From Chloroflexota bacterium (GTDB taxonomy: Bacteria; Chloroflexota; Anaerolineae; Anaerolineales; Villigracilaceae), in contig JAJYOH010000202.1 of assembly GCA_021796315.1 (NCBI GenBank), positions 1-9,346 on the forward strand: a stretch of DNA of 9,346 bases, written 5' to 3'. Under the pieces are notes generated by a model. It was not told the origin of the DNA. It searched no databases and was given only the letters and a program-made list of their open reading frames with translations. Below are positions 1-5,829 of this stretch, piece after piece. How positions within the stretch are numbered: the stretch's first letter is position 1; each line of letters begins with the position of its first letter. Both the position numbers and the translations under genes were made by a program.

Positions 1-945
1 ATCATTGTTAAGGCTCCTGCCACATCTGCCAACCTCGGCCCAGGCTTTGACTCGCTGGGTCTCGCCCTCGATTTGTGGAACGAGACCGAGTTCACGCCTG
101 CGGACAAATTCTCTTTGCGCATCGAAGGCGAAGGCGCGGGCAGGCTCGCGCCTAATCAAAAGAATCTCATCGTGCGTTCGATGCAAAAAGTTTACGATGC
201 CGTTGGAAAGAAATTACCGACTCTATGTATTCATTGCATCAATCGCGTCCCGCTTGCTTCTGGACTCGGCTCGTCCGCCGCGGCGATCATCACAGGTTTG
301 CTCGGCGCGAATGCGATGTTGAATAATCTGCTCTCAAACGATGACGTTTTGACTCTGGCGGCAGAAATCGAAGGCCATCCCGATAACGTCGCATCCGCGT
401 TATTGGGCGGGCTGGTTGCATCAACGACATCGTACTTGCAGAGTATGAATGAAGGCAAGATTATCGCACGGAAAATCGTTGTAGGGGCGACGTCCCGTCG
501 CACAGGCGAGATGACATCGCCCCTACGCGTAACAATTGTGTTGCCCGATTTCAATTTCCCGACCAAACAAGCGCGTGCCGCGTTGCCAAAACACGTCTCA
601 ATAAAAGACGCGGCTCACAACATCAGCCGCGCTGTGCTGGTGACCGAAGCCTTCCGTACTGGCGACTTGGATTTGCTCGGCCAGGTCATGGACGATGCGC
701 TGCATCAACCCTATCGCCTGCCGCTGGTTCCCGGCGCGCGCGAAGCAATGGATGCTGCGAAAAAAGCAGGCGCGTCAGCAGTCGCATTATCCGGCGCGGG
801 ACCGAGTCTGATCGCGTTCTCGGCGAATCAAGATGCAAATATCGGCGAAGCCATGAAGTGGATGTTTCAGTCAGTTGGGTTGAGTGCGAGGATTTTTGAA
901 TTGGGAATCAGTGAACGAGGAGCGGAAGTGAGCAGTATTCAGTGA
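1..945 (+). CDS. thrB: Homoserine kinase, 5'-truncated by window edge
   Basis: Homoserine kinase phosphorylates L-homoserine with ATP in threonine biosynthesis (cytosolic, GHMP kinase fold). The frame is open from base 1. The first visible residues, IIVKAPATSANLGPGFDSLG, are the classic N-terminal homoserine kinase signature, so probably only one to three codons are missing. An ATG at 73 is internal and would delete that signature. The GHMP ATP-binding loop PLASGLGSSAA is at visible residues 84-94, and the C-terminal GHMP motif ALSGAGPS is near residues 262-269. The visible part is 314 aa, normal for the family. Residues of about 160-176 (VVGATSRRTGEMTSPLR) are encoded by a palindromic repeat and look like an extra loop between KIIARKI and VTIVLPDF. 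The gene ends in TGA. Assignment is firm; the effect of the inserted loop is unknown. Confidence 0.95.
   Translation: MIVKAPATSANLGPGFDSLGLALDLWNETEFTPADKFSLRIEGEGAGRLAPNQKNLIVRSMQKVYDAVGKKLPTLCIHCINRVPLASGLGSSAAAIITGLLGANAMLNNLLSNDDVLTLAAEIEGHPDNVASALLGGLVASTTSYLQSMNEGKIIARKIVVGATSRRTGEMTSPLRVTIVLPDFNFPTKQARAALPKHVSIKDAAHNISRAVLVTEAFRTGDLDLLGQVMDDALHQPYRLPLVPGAREAMDAAKKAGASAVALSGAGPSLIAFSANQDANIGEAMKWMFQSVGLSARIFELGISERGAEVSSIQ
481..526. repeat. Palindromic repeat inside thrB
   Basis: GTAGGGGCGA at 481-490 is perfectly inverted as TCGCCCCTAC at 517-526. The stem extends inward past one mismatch (491/516) by GTC/GAC (492-494 with 513-515), leaving a loop of about 18 nt. The element keeps the thrB frame open. 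The GTAGGGGCGA arm resembles dispersed palindromic elements I associate from memory with environmental bacterial genomes; no second copy is visible in this window. Confidence 0.7.
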
Positions 946-953
946 TCGGTGTG

Positions 954-982
954 TTGCACTCGTCCAAGAAAAACGGTAAGAT
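954..982 (+). promoter_or_regulatory. Weak candidate promoter before the MNT gene
   Basis: TTGCAC (954-959) and TAAGAT (977-982) are separated by exactly 17 nt, in the short gap between thrB and the MNT gene. The match to the sigma-70 consensus is partial. The predicted start point would be only about 11 nt before the ATG, so read-through from thrB is equally possible. Confidence 0.25.
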
Positions 983-999
983 AAAGCGGGAACGATGCC

Positions 1000-1323
1000 A
1001 TGCCCAGAAATATCAAAAGGATATTGCGTGAGTTAAAAAAGGGATTGATCGAGATTTATGGCGACCAGTTGAAAGCCGTAATCCTGTTCGGCTCGTTTGC
1101 GCGCGGCGAGGGCCGACTCCCAGACTCGGATATTGACGTGATGATCGTATTGAAGGGCGAGTTCGATTACTGGGAAATGGATAAACGCTCGTCGGAATTG
1201 GTCGCCAAGCTTTCGCTTGAAAATGATGTACTGATTTCCACCAAGCTTGCGTCCGAAACAAAATATAAGGAAAGCAAATTCCCGTTATACATCAATGTCC
1301 GTAAAGAGGGAGTGGTTATATGA
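1000..1323 (+). CDS. Minimal nucleotidyltransferase (MNT, MntA-like antitoxin)
   Basis: A 107-aa protein of the polymerase beta-like minimal nucleotidyltransferase family. The active-site signature is clear: GSFARGEGRLPDSDID at residues 31-46, with G31-S32 and metal-binding D44 and D46. D76 (in LENDVLI) is a candidate third carboxylate. In characterised MNT/HEPN pairs the MNT partner neutralises the HEPN protein by transferring nucleotides to it; that role is inferred here from family and pairing. The ATG at 1000 has a weak purine-rich site (AAGCGGGA) upstream; another ATG at 995 is out of frame. The stop TGA overlaps the HEPN start as ATGA, implying coupled translation. Length is typical. 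Alternative: a stand-alone nucleotidyltransferase of unknown target. Confidence 0.85.
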   Translation: MPRNIKRILRELKKGLIEIYGDQLKAVILFGSFARGEGRLPDSDIDVMIVLKGEFDYWEMDKRSSELVAKLSLENDVLISTKLASETKYKESKFPLYINVRKEGVVI

Positions 1324-1706
1324 TTTCATCTGAAATCCAGCATTTTCTGAACCTGGCAGATGAGAGTCATAAAGCCGCCAAAGTGATGATTGATAATGGT
1401 ATCGCCCGTTTTTCGGCAGCGCAATCGTATTACACAATTTTCTATCTGGCCCAAGCGATGTTGCTGACAAAAGGATTGACTTTCTCAAAACATTCGGCGG
1501 TCGTTGCCGCGTATGGAAAAGAGTTTGCCAAAACGAATTTGCTTGATCCCAAGTTTCATCGCTATATCATTCAAGCCGAGAAAATTCGCCAGACCGGACA
1601 TTACGGAGATGAGGGAGAAAATGTTACAGATGAACAGGCAAAGGAATCTTACCAATGGGCAGGCGAATTCATGAAAGCAGTGAAGACGTATTTGAGCAAG
1701 TTATAG
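1320..1706 (+). CDS. HEPN-domain protein, partner of the MNT gene
   Basis: A 128-aa all-helical protein of the HEPN family (PF05168 type). Evidence is the paired-tyrosine helix FSAAQSYYTIFYLAQAMLL (about residues 31-49), the G-x5-H helix (GLTFSKH, 52-58), and the late KIRQTGHYGD segment (88-97), followed by a helix ending QWAGEFMKAVKTYL. Canonical HEPN RNases carry R-x(4-6)-H. Here the spacing is R90-x3-H94, and many relatives have RxxxDY at this site, so RNase activity is uncertain. The start overlaps the upstream MNT stop by 4 nt, the usual gene order for the modules. It is probably the toxin-like half of a toxin-antitoxin module, but it could be a non-toxic HEPN partner. The stop is TAG, immediately followed by a degenerate heptamer repeat. 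Confidence 0.82.
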   Translation: MISSEIQHFLNLADESHKAAKVMIDNGIARFSAAQSYYTIFYLAQAMLLTKGLTFSKHSAVVAAYGKEFAKTNLLDPKFHRYIIQAEKIRQTGHYGDEGENVTDEQAKESYQWAGEFMKAVKTYLSKL

Positions 1707-1741
1707 AGAAGTGAAAAGAGAAAGTGCTGAGTAGTAAGTGA
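1707..1741. repeat. Degenerate heptamer tandem repeat after HEPN stop
   Basis: Directly after the TAG stop the sequence reads as five 7-nt units: AGAAGTG, AAAAGAG, AAAGTGC, TGAGTAG, TAAGTGA. They are purine-rich and only loosely conserved. I list it because a clearer 7-nt array also starts right after the TAG stop of the carboxyltransferase gene at 5260. Confidence 0.35.
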
Positions 1742-1766
1742 CAGCCGCGACGATTTGTGCTAATGT
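1738..1766 (+). promoter_or_regulatory. Candidate promoter for the coiled-coil nuclease gene
   Basis: A -35-like GTGACA (1738-1743, five of six consensus bases) is followed after 17 nt by TAATGT (1761-1766), preceded by TGC as an extended -10. The segment TTTGTGCTA (1754-1762) recurs exactly at 3565-3573, before the carboxyltransferase gene. The implied leader is about 40 nt. Confidence 0.4.
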
Positions 1767-1813
1767 AGAGAACTATCTTGTCGGGATTTACATAAAGGGA
1801 TCGAAAGCGAAAC

Positions 1814-2671
1814 ATGGATAATACGTTGATTTTGCTTTTCATTTTCGCAATTGCATTGATATTCGTCGGCATCTTAGCGGCTGTGATAGGCTACGTCTGG
1901 GCATCATCAGCAAGTAAGTCTGCCCTTCTCAAGCAACTCAAGGAACAAGGTGATGCTGTCTACAAACAAGCACAAACTCAGCTACAGAATTGGAAAGAAC
2001 AAGAATTAAGTTCTATTCGGCAGCAGACTTACGACGCGGCCAAGGGGCAGGCGATTCAAGAAATGCAGGAACAGGTAAAGAAATGGCAAGAAAATGAACT
2101 TGTACAAGTCCGCCAGCAAATGCTGGAAGCAGCGCGAGGGGAAGCCCTACAAGAAGCACAAAATCAACTCATTAAATGGCGCGGCGATGAACTAGAAAAT
2201 GCAAGGCTTCAGATTCGAGACGTGCTTACAAAGGAAACAGCTCTCAAGTTTGAGCAATGGAAGGCCGAGGCCGAGAGTGAAATCAGAAAAGATGCCATTG
2301 ACAAAAGCACATCTGTGACGATGGGAAAAATGACCGAGCATATAGTGCCCTACCTGCCTGGATTTGGATTTAATCCTGCAGACTCCAGGTTTATCGGAAG
2401 CCCCATTGATTTAGTTGTCTTTGATGGCCTCGGCAACGGTTGCGTGAATAAGGTTGTATTCGTAGAAATAAAGACAGGCGTATCAACATTGTCAACGAGA
2501 GAGCGACTTGTGCGAGATGCAATTGCAGAAAAGCGTGTCGAGTGGATGGAAGTGAAAGCAAATCTCGACGGCCCAGACATTGTTCATAAGACTAGATCGA
2601 AAAGAAAGAACACAAATGAGGAGCCAGGATGGATGTTGAAGTTGTTGAATGACGGGGATGAAAAGCAATAA
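1814..2671 (+). CDS. Membrane-anchored coiled-coil protein with Holliday-junction-resolvase-like nuclease domain
   Basis: A 285-aa protein in three parts. Residues of about 5-30 form one hydrophobic helix (N-terminal anchor). Residues of about 35-165 are a long charged, Q/E/K-rich helix built on a 31-residue repeat with a tryptophan at the same place (W60, W91, W122, then W149 after a shorter step). The C-terminal part, from about residue 170, matches the endonuclease family related to archaeal Holliday junction resolvases (PF10107 type): MGKMTEHIVPYLPGFGF, RFIGSPIDLVVF and VVFVEIKTG. The PD-(D/E)XK residues would be D199, E218 and K220. Predicted role: a DNA-cleaving or DNA-binding domain held at the membrane by a coiled-coil stalk; target unknown. 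A weak ribosome site AAGGGA lies at 1795-1800. It follows the MNT/HEPN pair after 107 nt with its own likely promoter, and ends before a strong terminator. Confidence 0.82.
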   Translation: MDNTLILLFIFAIALIFVGILAAVIGYVWASSASKSALLKQLKEQGDAVYKQAQTQLQNWKEQELSSIRQQTYDAAKGQAIQEMQEQVKKWQENELVQVRQQMLEAARGEALQEAQNQLIKWRGDELENARLQIRDVLTKETALKFEQWKAEAESEIRKDAIDKSTSVTMGKMTEHIVPYLPGFGFNPADSRFIGSPIDLVVFDGLGNGCVNKVVFVEIKTGVSTLSTRERLVRDAIAEKRVEWMEVKANLDGPDIVHKTRSKRKNTNEEPGWMLKLLNDGDEKQ

Positions 2672-2701
2672 CAGAAGGAAAAAGTGGTAACACGCGAAAC
2701 A

Positions 2702-2736
2702 AAAAATGGACTCGGCGATTGGCCGAGTCCATTTTT
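2702..2736 (+). terminator. Strong intrinsic terminator
   Basis: A perfect 15-bp stem (2702-2716 with 2722-2736) encloses the 5-nt loop GATTG. The core TGGACTCGGC pairs with GCCGAGTCCA, with five A on the left and five T on the right, so it could terminate transcription in both directions. It lies 30 nt after the nuclease gene stop and separates it from the membrane-protein pair. Confidence 0.88.
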
Positions 2737-2766
2737 ACTATTACAATCAAAGGGAGGAGCATCGAG

Positions 2767-3108
2767 ATGCCTGAAATTACATCAACTTCAAAACCGCGCA
2801 GCAAGGGCCTATTGATCTGGCTGATTCTTTCGCAAATATTGGCTATCGCTTTATTAGTGATTTGGCTGGGCGTGGGAGGAGTCGCTGCCCTGGGAATCTC
2901 TGCCATGGCTTTTGATGCGGGCGAAACTCCTCAAGCCTGGGCTTTCGTGATTGCGCTCTGGTGCTGGCCTCTCATTCCCATCATGACGGCCATCGGCGCG
3001 TGGATCGCTTATGCGCGCCGCAAAAATACTTCATCGGCGGTTCTTTCCGCCCTGACGTTAGTCATACCGATTGTGCCGTTTATCGGATTATGGCTCGTTA
3101 TGCGTTGA
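2767..3108 (+). CDS. Small three-helix membrane protein, copy 1
   Basis: A 113-aa hydrophobic protein that I do not recognise as a named family. A short polar N-terminus (MPEITSTSKPRSKG) leads into a first membrane helix (about 15-45), then the loop AFDAGETPQAW (about 48-58), a second helix (about 59-80), a basic turn YARRKN, and a third helix to the C-terminus. I chose the ATG at 2767 because a strong ribosome site GGGAGGAG lies just upstream. An in-frame ATG at 2719 lies inside the terminator hairpin and would add an unlikely extension. It is clearly homologous to the following gene (shared KPRSKGLLIWLI, AFDAGETPQAWAFVI and IGAWIAYARR). The arrangement suggests a small integral inner-membrane protein. 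No function is proposed. Confidence 0.8.
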   Translation: MPEITSTSKPRSKGLLIWLILSQILAIALLVIWLGVGGVAALGISAMAFDAGETPQAWAFVIALWCWPLIPIMTAIGAWIAYARRKNTSSAVLSALTLVIPIVPFIGLWLVMR

Positions 3109-3168
3109 GACTCAGCGCAAAGCCCGGACGAATATTTATCCATCACAATCAGATGGAGGAGAATAGAG

Positions 3169-3504
3169 ATGACTGCAATCACACAAACTTCAAAGCCGCG
3201 CAGCAAGGGACTGTTGATCTGGTTGATCGTTTCGCAAGTATTGGCTGTTGCATCATTAGTATTTTGGCTGGTTGTGGCGGGACTTTCCTTCATGGCTTTT
3301 GATGCTGGAGAAACACCTCAAGCCTGGGCATTTGTCATCACGATCTGGGCGTACCCGATCTTTCCCATCGTGATGGCAATCGGAGCGTGGATCGCGTATG
3401 CGCGGCGAAGGAATATTTTGTCAGCAATTCTTTCCGGCCTGACGTTTGCTTTGCCAGTCCTGTTGTATATTGGACTGTTCCTTTCCAGCCTCGCTACAAG
3501 CTAA
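3169..3504 (+). CDS. Small three-helix membrane protein, copy 2
   Basis: A 111-aa membrane protein, paralogue of the preceding gene and lying 60 nt after it in the same orientation. It has the same layout: polar N-terminus with SKPRSKG, helix 1 (about 15-40), conserved loop AFDAGETPQAWAF, helix 2 (about 59-78), YARRRN turn, and a third helix ending in FLSSLATS. The start ATG at 3169 has a ribosome site ATGGAGGAG upstream, matching copy 1 in position. Copy 2 lacks a few residues of the first helix region (copy 1 has GVGGVAALGIS, copy 2 has VVAGLS) and has a different C-terminus. Most differences in the conserved parts are conservative, suggesting that both copies are under selection. Function unknown. 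Confidence 0.8.
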   Translation: MTAITQTSKPRSKGLLIWLIVSQVLAVASLVFWLVVAGLSFMAFDAGETPQAWAFVITIWAYPIFPIVMAIGAWIAYARRRNILSAILSGLTFALPVLLYIGLFLSSLATS

Positions 3505-3517
3505 TCCTCCAAGCATT

Positions 3518-3536
3518 GATTCTGAACTTCAGAATC
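3518..3536 (+). terminator. Possible weak terminator hairpin
   Basis: GATTCTGA (3518-3525) and TCAGAATC (3529-3536) form a perfect 8-bp stem with a 3-nt loop, 13 nt after the copy 2 stop. The following CCTTTCCC is pyrimidine-rich but not a run of T, so termination may be weak. Confidence 0.4.
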
Positions 3537-3568
3537 CCTTTCCCAATGTCACCGCCGTTCATCTTTTG

Positions 3569-3577
3569 TGCTACACT
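3569..3577 (+). promoter_or_regulatory. Candidate extended -10 promoter of the carboxylase operon
   Basis: TGCTACACT holds an extended -10 (TGn followed by TACACT, four of six consensus bases), with no good -35 element. The preceding TTTGTGCTA (3565-3573) is identical to the segment at 1754-1762 in the other candidate promoter. The implied leader is about 29 nt. Confidence 0.4.
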
Positions 3578-3584
3578 CGCCACA

Positions 3585-3605
3585 ACTATTCACCATTAAC
3601 CATCT
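3585..3605. repeat. Heptamer tandem repeat in the carboxylase leader
   Basis: Three 7-nt units, ACTATTC, ACCATTA and ACCATCT, fill the space between the candidate promoter and the start codon at 3613. A loose fourth unit (GTCACTT) abuts the ATG. Confidence 0.4.
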
Positions 3606-3612
3606 GTCACTT

Positions 3613-5259
3613 ATGGAAACTATTCAAACCAACATCAACACCGATAGCGAAGAATTCAAAACCAACAGCGAACATCATCGCGCGTTGGCTAAACTATTAA
3701 AGGAGCGACTCGCTCTCGTCCGCGCGGGAGGCGGCGAGAAGTATCGCAGGCGTCAGGAAGAACAGGGCAAGCTCTTCGTGCGCGACCGAATCGAACGTCT
3801 GCTCGATCCGGGATCGCCGTTCCTCGAACTGTCTGCGCTCGCGGCGTGGGACATGTACCAAGACCAATCGAGCAACGGTGACTCTCAAGCAGCGCCCGGC
3901 GCGGGCATTGTCACGGGAATCGGACGCGTCAGCAATCGCGAAGTGTTGATTGTCGCCAACGATGCGACCGTCAAAGGCGGATCGTATTTCCCGATGACGG
4001 TCAAGAAGCATTTGCGCGCGCAGCAGATCGCCGAAGAGAATCATCTTCCCTGCCTGTATCTTGTCGATTCGGGCGGGGCGTTTTTGCCGCTGCAGGATGA
4101 AGTCTTTCCCGATGTGAATCATTTTGGCCGCATCTTCTACAATCAGGCGCGCATGTCTGCCAAAAAGATTCCGCAGATTGCGGCGGTGATGGGCAGTTGC
4201 ACCGCGGGCGGCGCGTATGTCCCTGCGATGAGCGACGAAGCCATTATCGTCAAGGGCACGGGGACGATTTTTCTGGGCGGGCCTCCGCTGGTCAAAGCCG
4301 CGACGGGTGAAGATGTTTCTGCGGAAGACCTCGGCGGTGCGGACGTCCACACGCGGCTCAGCGGCGTTGCCGATCATCTTGCGGACGATGACGATCACGC
4401 GATTCAAATTTTGCGCGACATTGTTGAAACTTTACAACCTTTAAACTTTCAAACGCATCTTTCTGGACTTGAAGTGGCCGCGCCCGAAGAACCTTTATTC
4501 CCCACTGACGATCTATACGGCATCCTCCCCGCGACCTTTCGCGAGACGTATGATGTGCACGAAATCATTGCGCGTCTGGTTGATGGAAGCAAGTTCCGCG
4601 AATTCAAAGCGCGCTACGGCACGACACTTGTCTGTGGCTTCGCGCGCATCCATGGATATCCGGTCGGTATCATCGCGAACAACGGCGTGCTGTTTAGTGA
4701 GTCAGCATTGAAGGCGACTCACTTCATTGAGCTATGTGATCAACGCGGAATTCCGCTCGTGTTCCTGCAAAACATCACTGGCTTCATGGTCGGACGCGAA
4801 TATGAAGTCGGCGGCATTGCCAAAGACGGTGCAAAAATGGTCCATGCCGTGGCAACAACGCGCGTTCCAAAATTGACTGTTATCATCGGAGGCTCGTTCG
4901 GCGCGGGAAATTACGCGATGTCAGGCCGCGCTTACGGCTCACGGTTCTTATGGATGTGGCCCAATGCGCGCATCAGCGTCATGGGCGGAGAGCAAGCCGC
5001 GAATGTGTTGCTGACCATCAAACAGGATCAACTCGCACGTGAGGGCAAGCCTGCCATGTCAAAAGAAGAAGCTGACGAATTCAAGCGCCCCATTCTGGAG
5101 AAATACGAAGATGAAGGAAATCCATATCATTCCACTGCACGACTCTGGGATGATGGTGTGATTGATCCCGCGGATACGCGTCAAGTGTTGGGGTTGGCTT
5201 TGTCGGTTGTGTTGAATTCGCCAGTTGATGAGCAAAACTTTGGAGTCTTTCGGATGTAG
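3613..5259 (+). CDS. mccB: Methylcrotonyl-CoA carboxylase, carboxyltransferase (beta) subunit
   Basis: A 548-aa acyl-CoA carboxyltransferase that moves CO2 from carboxybiotin to a branched enoyl-CoA, most likely 3-methylcrotonyl-CoA in leucine breakdown. The N-terminal domain has [30 protein letters not shown] and [16 protein letters not shown] (194-209, with an oxyanion-type GG at 199-200). The C-terminal domain has [34 protein letters not shown] (426-438) and SVMGGEQAA (455-463). This combination and the length are typical of methylcrotonyl-CoA rather than propionyl-CoA carboxylase; geranyl-CoA carboxylase is the nearest alternative. I chose ATG 3613; an in-frame GTG at 3568 overlaps the candidate promoter. 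No Shine-Dalgarno is visible. The biotin subunits lie downstream, separated by three unrelated-looking genes. Residues around 272-281 ([10 protein letters not shown]) are encoded by an 8-nt-period repeat. Confidence 0.92.
   Translation: METIQTNINTDSEEFKTNSEHHRALAKLLKERLALVRAGGGEKYRRRQEEQGKLFVRDRIERLLDPGSPFLELSALAAWDMYQDQSSNGDSQAAPGAGIVTGIGRVSNREVLIVANDATVKGGSYFPMTVKKHLRAQQIAEENHLPCLYLVDSGGAFLPLQDEVFPDVNHFGRIFYNQARMSAKKIPQIAAVMGSCTAGGAYVPAMSDEAIIVKGTGTIFLGGPPLVKAATGEDVSAEDLGGADVHTRLSGVADHLADDDDHAIQILRDIVETLQPLNFQTHLSGLEVAAPEEPLFPTDDLYGILPATFRETYDVHEIIARLVDGSKFREFKARYGTTLVCGFARIHGYPVGIIANNGVLFSESALKATHFIELCDQRGIPLVFLQNITGFMVGREYEVGGIAKDGAKMVHAVATTRVPKLTVIIGGSFGAGNYAMSGRAYGSRFLWMWPNARISVMGGEQAANVLLTIKQDQLAREGKPAMSKEEADEFKRPILEKYEDEGNPYHSTARLWDDGVIDPADTRQVLGLALSVVLNSPVDEQNFGVFRM
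4428..4455. repeat. Octamer-period repeat inside mccB
   Basis: The sequence reads AACTTTAC, AACCTTTA, AACTTTCA, AACG: three full 8-nt units and a half. It is in frame within the loop between the N- and C-terminal carboxyltransferase domains. It resembles the intergenic octamer array at 8814-8845 (AACGTTCA type). Confidence 0.55.
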
Positions 5260-5280
5260 GAAAGATGAAAGAAGAAAGAG
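5260..5280 (+). repeat. Left heptamer array flanking the four-helix-bundle gene
   Basis: Three tandem heptamers, GAAAGAT, GAAAGAA and GAAAGAG, begin at the base after the mccB stop codon TAG. An inverted copy lies at 5770-5790. The last unit runs into GAG, producing AGGAG at 5279-5283, which serves as the ribosome-binding site of the next gene. Confidence 0.75.
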
Positions 5281-5292
5281 GAGTCTGCGACC

Positions 5293-5766
5293 ATGAAGTA
5301 CGTCGAATGGTTTGAGAGTGTTCCTTGCGAAATCACAAATGATCCGATTTGGAAACTGGAAGTATATCGGCTTGCTTTGTTTGCCGATGACGTTGGATGG
5401 GAAGATGTTCTAAAATTATCGAAGGAAAAACTTATGTTCAGTGTTGCGGATCAACTCCATCGCTCACTCAGCTCAATCAGCGCGAATCTGACCGAAGGCT
5501 ACTCGCGGAGCAAAGGCCTTGACCGCGCTCGATTTATTGAAATTTCGCTTGGGTCAGCACGTGAGAGCCGCGATTGGTATTACAAAGCTCGCCATGTTTT
5601 GCCTGCCGAAGTTATTCAACATAGAATGAACTTGATTACCCAAATTGTCAGCATGTTAGTTCCCATGATTTCTCATCAACGAAAGAATGCCATCCGCGAA
5701 GAACGATCTGAATACAATACACAATCATCAGGCTTCTTGCTCGACTCAGAAATACCAATGCCTTAA
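5293..5766 (+). CDS. Four-helix-bundle protein (23S rRNA intervening-sequence / S23 family)
   Basis: A 157-aa helical protein of the four-helix-bundle family first known from genes inside intervening sequences of 23S rRNA (PF05635/TIGR02436 type), also related in fold to Avd accessory proteins. The signature is DQLHRSLSSISANLTEGYSR (53-72), followed by ARFIEISLGSARESRDWYYKA (79-99). The family has no established enzymatic activity; nucleic-acid binding is suspected. It starts at ATG 5293 behind AGGAG. The protein is longer than usual (about 120 aa), with an extra N-terminal segment of about 20 residues and a polar tail after residue 130. The gene is bracketed by inverted heptamer arrays and interrupts the carboxylase operon, so it may be a mobile cassette. 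No reverse transcriptase is nearby, which argues against a retroelement accessory role here. Confidence 0.85.
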   Translation: MKYVEWFESVPCEITNDPIWKLEVYRLALFADDVGWEDVLKLSKEKLMFSVADQLHRSLSSISANLTEGYSRSKGLDRARFIEISLGSARESRDWYYKARHVLPAEVIQHRMNLITQIVSMLVPMISHQRKNAIREERSEYNTQSSGFLLDSEIPMP

Positions 5767-5769
5767 CAC

Positions 5770-5790
5770 GTCTTTCCTCTTTCATCTTTC
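5770..5790 (-). repeat. Right, inverted heptamer array flanking the four-helix-bundle gene
   Basis: GTCTTTC, CTCTTTC and ATCTTTC are three heptamers. On the reverse strand they read GAAAGAT, GAAAGAG, GAAAGAC and match the left array (5260-5280) at 19 of 21 positions. The array starts 4 nt after the TAA stop. Confidence 0.75.
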
Positions 5791-5829
5791 TTTGCTATCA
5801 ACGCCAACAAACATCCAAGGAAATCTTTC

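Larger units (their letters stand above)
2743..3504. repeat. Tandem gene duplication, 402-bp period
   Basis: The two membrane-protein genes form a tandem duplication whose homology includes the leader. ACAATCA occurs exactly 24 nt before each ATG (2743 and 3145), and 20 of the 24 leader bases agree by my hand count. Coding identity is high in the first 50 bases and around the AFDAGETPQAW loop, and lower at the 3' end. Confidence 0.8.

Noticed and set aside
1285..1488. Reverse-strand small frame opposite the MNT/HEPN junction, possible antisense gene
   Set aside because: It lacks a ribosome site and recognisable motifs, and it is antisense to two supported genes.
2719..2747. TTGGCC and TACAAT with 17-nt spacing as a promoter for membrane protein copy 1
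   Set aside because: The -35 would overlap the terminator stem, and the predicted start point would fall inside the ribosome site.
2719..2766. Upstream ATG that would extend membrane protein copy 1 by 16 residues
   Set aside because: It lies inside the terminator hairpin, and the strong ribosome site fits ATG 2767, in the same position as in copy 2.
3568..3612. GTG start giving a 563-aa carboxyltransferase
   Set aside because: It overlaps the candidate -10 element, the extra residues are repeat-derived, and no ribosome site precedes it.
3697..4407. Long reverse-strand open frame (236 codons) opposite mccB
   Set aside because: It is rich in arginine and alanine with no recognisable motif and is fully antisense to a well-supported carboxyltransferase, so it is a codon-bias shadow.
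5293..5766. Diversity-generating retroelement accessory (Avd) gene
   Set aside because: The fold family is related, but no reverse transcriptase, template repeat or variable repeat is present in the window.
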